Assembly (NCBI RefSeq): GCF_947507565.1
Contig: NC_089192.1
Coordinates: 1,918,690 to 1,982,689, forward strand
Length of the DNA: 64,000 bases
Direction of reading: 5' to 3'
From: Oscarella lobularis
Lineage: Eukaryota > Porifera > Homoscleromorpha > Homosclerophorida > Oscarellidae
Shown here: positions 57,803 to 64,000 of the stretch, one piece after another
Numbering within the stretch: the stretch's first letter is position 1
Layout: each line of letters starts with the position of its first letter
Notes under the pieces: generated by a model
What the model was told of the DNA's origin: nothing
Database searches by the model: none
The model's input: the letters and a program-made list of their open reading frames with translations, nothing else
Position numbers and translations under genes: made by a program

Positions 57803-58585
57803 TTAGGTTATTGGCTTCAACTCTTCAGAGTGAGGTGGGCCGGATGAACTGACGTACGTATTTCTGTCATGGGGCCCAGTGACGTAGATTACTGATTGCT
57901 GGGGCGCTTGGTAGAGTGTCAAATAGCGGCAGCAGAAGCAGCATAGGGAAAACGATTGAGCGTAGGCAGCGACTGTAAGGACTATGCTAAAGATAAAAAG
58001 AAGAAGTGTCAATGAGAATATAGCAATTCCAAGATCCTTGCTAGCAGACGGCGTATAGAAGTAGGTGTCGTAGCCGTACAAATAATCATATATGAAGAAA
58101 TAACCAGGCCATGCCGATGCTCCAATTGTGAACGGAATCGAAATTGCCCATATCACCCCGACGCTATTGCGAGCCTGAAAGATAAAAAATTGTCAAGGAG
58201 AAGTTGATACTGTGACATTGTACTTTTTTTGACGCGCCACAAGTTGTTTGCGCTACACCTGTCAACGCAGCTCCAAGAAGAACAAACTGTAAAATGAATC
58301 GATAGTGTGAGATTAATTATTATTTTATCCTACAGAAATGGCCAACTGCGTAGGAACTGTGAACTCTCTCATCACTTTAGCAGTAAAGTAGGGATGATGA
58401 AAATCTTCCTGTTCCCAGCGAAAGATGTAGGCGACGAGAAGAAAAAAAATGACGCTCGCGTTCAGAGTTGCGATGATCGTGAATAGGAAAAGAAGACGAG
58501 GAATTTTAGTGACCGGAGTCCGATTGCCAGTCTCAACGGTCGTCGACGACGGCAACGGTTGCGGATTGAAGTGTGACTGCGCCAT
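57803..58585 (-). CDS. Four-transmembrane-helix protein
   Basis: Start chosen at Met 58585 (MAQSHFNPQPLPSS); an in-frame upstream Met at 58672 is possible but would add an unlikely leader. Exons 58585-58334, 58286 to about 58224 and 58174-57803 join in phase 0. TM1 is RLLFLFTIIATLNASVIFFL, TM2 FVLLGAALTGVAQTTCG, TM3 VIWAISIPFTIGASAWPGYF and TM4 GIAIFSLTLLLFIFSIVLTV. The loop between TM3 and TM4 is rich in Tyr and TM4 is followed by CCFCC, a likely palmitoylation cluster. The layout recalls MS4A/CD20-type or other tetraspan families, but no diagnostic tetraspanin CCG loop was seen, so the family is left open. A broken copy lies at 9.7-10.6 kb. Confidence 0.68.
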
Positions 58586-59419
58586 CAGAGGGGAAGATGC
58601 AAATAGCGGAAAAAGCAAATAAGTGGCTTCGCAGGTCCGCTGGGAGGGATTTTGATTGAGCTCCCGGACCAAGTCGAAGTTCCTGGGGCATTATATCGCC
58701 TTTGTTCCACGTGACTTAATTAACGATGTTGCGTGACGTAATAGGTACATTCTGGCCACCAGCTGCGAGTCCGGGCTTCCTTGCTCTTTCTGTCATCGTT
58801 TCTCGGCGTAGATGTGATTTCGTCTATTACTAGAGAATGACGGCCCGGTGTTGGTCATCATGCATAGCCTTTTACCGCTTACAGTACGCGAGCGCGTTAG
58901 ATAGAGTGAAGTCAGAAAATTTCACGTTACATATTTTCACGCTGTTTTACATACATCACAGTGTTGCAGCTCAGTCCTACACTGCATACATAGGGCTCAT
59001 GTTTAGGAATCATTAGGATCGTAATTTGGGCGCTCTCTGATACTGTATTTCAAGTTTATGTGAACATATCAGTATGCATAAAGGCCATGTGTAGGTATGT
59101 GTACGCGTCATACTTACCCGTACACGCGTACACATGCATATACTGTACATGAGTGGTTACTTTTAATTGTGACGTCAGAGCGTGACATTAGAAACCGTGG
59201 TTTTGGTTTCTCAGCGCATTTATGAAACGGAGAATAGTACAGAACAATTTGAAACGGGGATTGTAAGCATTTTAGATGACCACCTCAGTTGTACGGGACG
59301 GCAAACGCAGTTTGCGAGCCCGTATAACGGCGGAGGGCTCTCTCTCAAACAGGATCTTAGGGCCAGAAGTGTCGTTCTGTCTGCCTGTCTTGTCTGTCTC
59401 TATCTCTGTTTGCCACGCT
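58586..59419. other. Intergenic region
   Basis: Promoter side of the four-TM gene. No gene seen. A 12-bp inverted repeat, ATGTGTACGCGT (59097-59108) with its complement at 59124-59135, sits in a TG/CA-rich stretch. Confidence 0.4.
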
Positions 59420-62404
59420 CCGGGGTAATGGTCAAAGAAGTGTAGTCGTTTTCGCTCTATTTTTCGCAGGACACGTTTCCGCTATTAGTAGGAGGCTTTC
59501 TAAGGCACTTTTTCTACCCGCTGACGTCTTCACGAAAAAGTGAGGCTCCCTAAGGTGTCTCACGCACAGATTTTCGCCTTGCGAAGCGCAAGGTAAAGCT
59601 CGAGACGCGAGTGGAGATATTCCATTCAACGGTACTCTGAATGCCTACAGTTAAACGGGTTCGTCGACCCAACTAAGTGGCTCCCCATCGCCCAAGAGCC
59701 GAATTCATCTGTCGCCGTTTCGAAGCTCTTCTCTCCTCCCTCGTATGTCGAATTCTTTTCTCCGTTGCGCGAAGAAAAGCTATAAGGTGTGTCTCCATGT
59801 GGTTTGATTTATGCGAGCGCACGATTTTCGCAGCGGTCGCCGCGTGCCAAAATCCCTTCGCTAGTGTTTCTCAACCCCCAAAAGGGGCCTCACCCGTTTA
59901 CCGCAACGGGCTGCCATATACGTGTAGGTATCTATAGATTGATGTGAACTCGCAGCAAAGTACGAAGAGCGTGTCACTTAACTGTACTGCACTCACACGT
60001 AAATAAACTCTCGTGTTGCAAATATTTTATCGTGGAGTTCCTATAGAAAACGTCATAGCCTCTGCTCGAAACTCTAACAAGCGAAACGAAAATCATCTTG
60101 AAAGTGGGTGACGTACACACCAATCTCTTGTACTTGCATTCGTCTTCTCTTTTTTTAGTTTATCGACTTTGTCTCTGCTGATTAGCGTCCTAGTTGAATT
60201 GGGGGATGAGCTCCATAGATTCTTTGTAAGACGTTTGGATGCTTGGGAACGACAATGAAACAGGGATCATGGCTAATATGTAGCAGTAAGCCGCCGTCTT
60301 GAATAACCTATGGGACCTAACCTAAGTGTCATAAGCAGGATTTTTTTCAACGCTGACGCTGAACGATTTCAAAGCATCAACTTCACCTTGGCAATCTTAT
60401 CTATCAGTTCCAGTTTGAAAAATTATTCGAGATTGGTCGATCGTGTCTTAATTGGCAAATTGGCAAGTTAGTCAAAGCGTTTTACGTGTGTTTTGTTAGG
60501 GTCGGTTCGTGCTAGGGAGAAGAGAAGCGCCGTCTATTTGAGTAAATTGTCGCCGCTGATCAAAGTAAGCTTACAGTGGCCTCTGCGATCGCTTCATGGT
60601 CGCCCGATCACAGGAGCCTGTATGTATCATCTTACATCTCGAGTAACGCTCTTCATAGAAGAGAGAGTAATACGCTAGTTTCACATGCTTATGGGCGAAC
60701 AATATCTAGAGCGTAACTGCTTTCTACTGCGACATTGGTGATGCACAGTAGTGGCTGTGGACGCAGGTGCGGCTACCTCTGGAAGTGGTGATGATGTTGT
60801 GACCTACTAGGTCGGTGCCGCGGTAGGTCAGTTGTGAATGTTCCGCAGTTGGATTGCGTTGTCGCTGTAATTGGGTAATAGACGTGCCCATGCGTGATCA
60901 TCATTTCATCGTTCTCGGAGCGCGGAATGTCCTGACGTGATGCAATCATCCGATGCTGCAGCGCTTCCACAGGGAATCGTTGCAGAATCACAGAGGACGT
61001 GATACATGAGTCTGTTTTATTGCATGGTGTACTTCTTGCTCTACGCAGTTGGGGTTTAGGGGAGGAGGGATTTTGTGCGTGTGCGTGTCTTTATAGTTAG
61101 GGCGCGGCGCGACGCAATGAAAAATAGACGAGGAATTAATTTTTATTCAATAAACCCGGAAATAAACCGGAAGTTAACTCAAGCTACAAATGGTCGTCCT
61201 TTCGGCGTCTTCAGGCTTGGGAGGGCGATTCACCCACGCCCCCTGGTGGACCCGGAGCCCGGAGCTTCGATTGACCCACGAAGCACGGGGTACGGCCTCT
61301 TTATCCTCGATTGGCCTCGGAGATGGCCTTGGGAGTGAAGCGTCCTCGGATGTGAGTCCGCCACCCATGTTATCCAAGGGGACCGCTATTGTTACCCACC
61401 GCGTCTCGCCATAGTGGGGAAGCCAACTCTATCGGCCCCTGCTATAGAGGTGTGGCCTCTTTCACCTCATTGGCCTCGGAGGTCTTTGGGAGTAGATAAC
61501 ACGCCTGGGCAAGAACGTCACCAAAGTGATTTCAAACGAGTTTCTAGCACGGGATGAAGAAAAAAAGGTATCAGTAACAAAAAATAATGCTTCCCCCTCA
61601 AAGTATAAGTCACCTGTTTACGCAACGCCGTGAAAAATTATTATACAAGAAGAACAAGGGAATAGTATTGTGCGTTGTGATGAGTTCATGCTATTTTTCA
61701 CGGCCACTTGCATGCCGTGCCAGAAGGAAATGCACACGTCTGCAAAAGGAAAAGAAAGATGTGCGTTACGTTCTGCTTAACCACCTGCATAAGCACCTGT
61801 TCCGAGCTTTTCATCGGTAAGCTGAACTTGCTGGGAGGTAAGCTGAGAATTGCAACAAACTCGTTCAGACTGCGTTGCGCTTCTTCAAGTGAGTCTAGAA
61901 GAGTTTGACGTCGACACTCAAGACCACGACGTTCGGTTCGGTGTTGCCGCTCCATTTCAGATCTGAGCAAAAATTAACTTAATGAAACTTCTATTCGAAT
62001 TATCGAATCTCTTTATTATTTTTGCTTTTCGCCTGTAAGAAATATGCATTGAGCTTCGAGAGTCAGGCACCGAGAAGCAATTTCAACTCTATAAACAACC
62101 GTACTTGGTACTTCGCCTACTCAGTTAGAGAACAACTTTACTTTCCTCACTTGTCTCAAGATTGGCGCATCGTTCTCATTCAATATCTCGGAAACGAAGG
62201 CTGCCAAAATGATTATTTATAACAGGAGAATACTCGAACGAAAGGAGCCCTTTTGACGATCGCTCAAACTTCGAAGGTCATCGTAGCGAACTTGTAGCGC
62301 AGACCTGTACATAAAGTCAATAAGAAAATAAGAATTGAAGTAATAGCGTACATTTCAGCTAGAAAAGGTTCATTTCGTTGCCTAAAGTTTCACCGCTTAA
62401 TTGA
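59420..62404. repeat. Long direct repeat, copy 2 (partner 4938-7902)
   Basis: Same-strand partner of 4938-7902, aligned from GGTAATGGTC..AGAAGTGT at the left to TTTCACCGCTTAATTG at the right. The right end falls inside the kinase-gene remnant, while the remnant of copy 1 continues for about 480 more bases. This suggests copy 2 was made from copy 1 or a common source after the kinase fragment had been captured. Confidence 0.85.
61690..62404 (-). pseudogene. Second truncated copy of the kelch-kinase gene
   Basis: On the minus strand it holds RSALQVRYDDL-type and coiled-coil pieces, then LLRSEMERQHRTERRGLECRR..LLDSLEEAQRSLNEF, then GTGAYA and the HGMQVAVK end, as in the copy at 7.1-7.9 kb. It lacks the upstream kelch-tail fragments present in that copy. 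Reading frame is broken. Confidence 0.8.
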
Positions 62405-62599
62405 GAGCATCTAAAAAATTAGAAACATTACGTAATATTAATATAGAGATCGTTTTACCATGATGCTCGGGGACCATACGGGTAAAAGTCGGAATGCCCC
62501 ACGGAGAGCGAGACGGACAGCCTTAGAGAAAAAATTAGAATCCAAATAGTCTTCAGTATGTCCTAGGTATACTCAAATGTAGAGTCGCCAGAACGCCTA
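62405..62599. other. Non-coding stretch
   Basis: Nothing recognisable. Confidence 0.3.
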
Positions 62600-62745
62600 C
62601 TTAAGAATCTTGTGCTGAGAGTGTGGCTCTATCATCATCGCGCATATACCTAAGAATCTTGTGATGAGAACGCGTTCCTATCATCGTACGTATCTTGTGC
62701 TGACAATGTGGCTCTATAACCGTGGGTCTCCCTAGGAATCTTGTA
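62600..62745. repeat. Imperfect tandem repeat, about three units of 40-50 bp
   Basis: Units share AATCTTGTGCTGAGA-like starts and a GTGGCTCTAT middle: 62600-62649, 62650-62691, 62692-62731 and a partial one to 62745. Confidence 0.7.
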
Positions 62746-64000
62746 CGCTTACCGAAGTTGCATTCGCCGAAAATCATCCGTTTCGTGATGTCCCCAGGGT
62801 GGTGATGTCTTGTCTGCGTCTTCTTCCTTCTGCAATTGTATCGTCGGATTGATCCAAGCGTCAAGGAAAGAAGAGAACTAAAATCAAAAAAAGATCAGAT
62901 TCAAATAAGAATCTATGGTCTTCTTTACCTTCACGGAGAGAAATTGTGAACGAGGGAATTGATCCATAAAGAATATGACATTAACATCTACAAAAAAATT
63001 CAATATTAGCCATAATTGAAAACAAAGTCAATTTCATAACGCGAGATGACTGAATCCCATTGTTTCATAAAAAATATGTAGAAACGGAGAGATGACTTAC
63101 ATGACCAAAAATTCAGAGATTCTAAAATCTTCACCTCGCAGATTTCCAACCAACTAAACGCGTTAGATCGACTCTAATTCGCTAGTATAACAACATCGCG
63201 CGGTCATATGGCTCATACAAGTCGAAATTCGCAAAGAAAAAAACCTACTTGTTTCGGGGACCCAAAGCGTACATGTTCGTATTTTTACGCACTTCAGTGT
63301 GAGCTCATGATCAAATCGTGCTTCGGAATTGCAGATTGCTGCGAAAAATCGAGGCGAAAGTGATCGTGGAGAGATCGCCTTTTCTATCGCAACAAACGGG
63401 CATCCGATCGATTAAACGCCTACCGAACGCCGTCTTTATCATTCTTCCTAAGCTTCGGAGCCGTCGTCGTTGCCGTTTTCGTCTTCTACGCCAAGCTTTG
63501 TTTCTTCTTCGAGATCACGTGTTCGGTTCCTGATGTCCCGTTCGAGGCCAAGACCGCGAAAGCCGATCTACGATAATCTCACCGAAACGTAAGAAATAGC
63601 GTCGATGCAGTCGGAAAATCGAGTCAACAACCGCCTCTGAGCAAACGTCATTGTTAATTGGCGAAGAATGCCACGCGGCTCGTATATCCGTGAAGGGTCA
63701 ACAGTTTTTCCTTGCAAAGCCGTCCACCCTATACGGAGAGACGTGCGAAAAAAGACACCGGCACATATTGCGCAAAACATCTATTGCCTCATCACTTCAG
63801 CAGACGAATAATGACCTAAAACAAAAGTCACTAATCACGCGCAAAACAACAACAAAAACAGAAGCATTCAGCCTGAGTCTCTGCTCACTGCTCAGTACCC
63901 ATATGACGGACTCTGAAATAAAGATATAATACGTGAGTGATATAAATTCTACGAGAAAATACAATGCACCTTCTGTGACGCCAACCAATCACTGATGCCG
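62746..64000. other. Non-coding right end
   Basis: No coding similarity recognised on either strand. It contains a degenerate foldback at 63685-63737. A gene beginning beyond the right edge cannot be excluded. Confidence 0.35.
63685..63737. repeat. Degenerate foldback element
   Basis: ATCCGTGAAGGGTCAAC and the partial complement GTCCACCCTATACGGA flank a loop starting AGTTTTTCC. The arm order and loop resemble the foldback at 55537-55613 (GTTTTTCC loop), suggesting an eroded family member. Confidence 0.45.

Noticed and set aside
62600-62745. CRISPR-like direct repeats
   Set aside because: Units are unequal, imperfect and contiguous with no spacers; an ordinary tandem repeat in an animal genome.

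Overview
The window is nuclear DNA of an early-branching, gene-dense animal, most likely a sponge or a relative of similar grade. This is an inference from content: extracellular mosaic proteins built from sushi, EGF, EMI, PLAT, trypsin, Hedgehog-signal and vitellogenin-type modules, a death-domain protein and a kelch-kinase, all split by very short GT-AG introns (about 45-90 bp). No operons, tRNAs, rRNAs or CRISPR arrays were seen. No species call is possible from the sequence alone.

Layout. 1-4.7 kb: two decayed head-to-head copies of a secreted sushi/EGF/GCC2-GCC3/LDLa/NTR gene. 4.9-12 kb: a gene-fragment graveyard containing one arm of a ~3 kb direct repeat (other arm 59.4-62.4 kb), a broken copy of the kelch-kinase gene, a broken copy of the four-TM gene carrying a MITE, and weak kinesin and ankyrin remnants. 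12.5-42.7 kb, minus strand: two giant tandem genes. The downstream one (31.0 to 12.5 kb) starts with a signal peptide and a vitellogenin-type lipid-transfer region, continues into about 15 FN3-like repeats marked by 'DTTPP'-type linkers, and ends with an EGF domain, one transmembrane helix and a tail with NPLY. The upstream one (42.7 to 31.3 kb) starts with EMI and EGF modules, carries about 13 repeats of the same kind and appears secreted.

43.1-51.6 kb, plus strand, divergent from the EMI/EGF gene across 418 bp: a secreted mosaic with a trypsin-like domain lacking its catalytic His, two PLAT domains, two peptidase-M15-like modules with lost zinc ligands, and a clear Hedgehog signal domain flanked by two related modules. 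52.4-55.3 kb: a kelch/coiled-coil/protein-kinase gene. 56.05-56.93 kb (minus): a small death-domain protein with a signal-like N-terminus. 57.8-58.6 kb (minus): a four-TM protein. 58.7-64 kb: non-coding, with the second repeat arm, a short tandem repeat and a foldback remnant.

The most novel items are the Hedgehog-signal domain embedded in a chain of apparently dead hydrolase modules, and the membrane-anchored vitellogenin/FN3-repeat fusion. Both adjacent loci encode very large extracellular proteins, suggesting a cluster for cell-surface or matrix functions (inference). Exon joins given below were worked out by hand from frame continuity and GT/AG sites, and have no transcript support.
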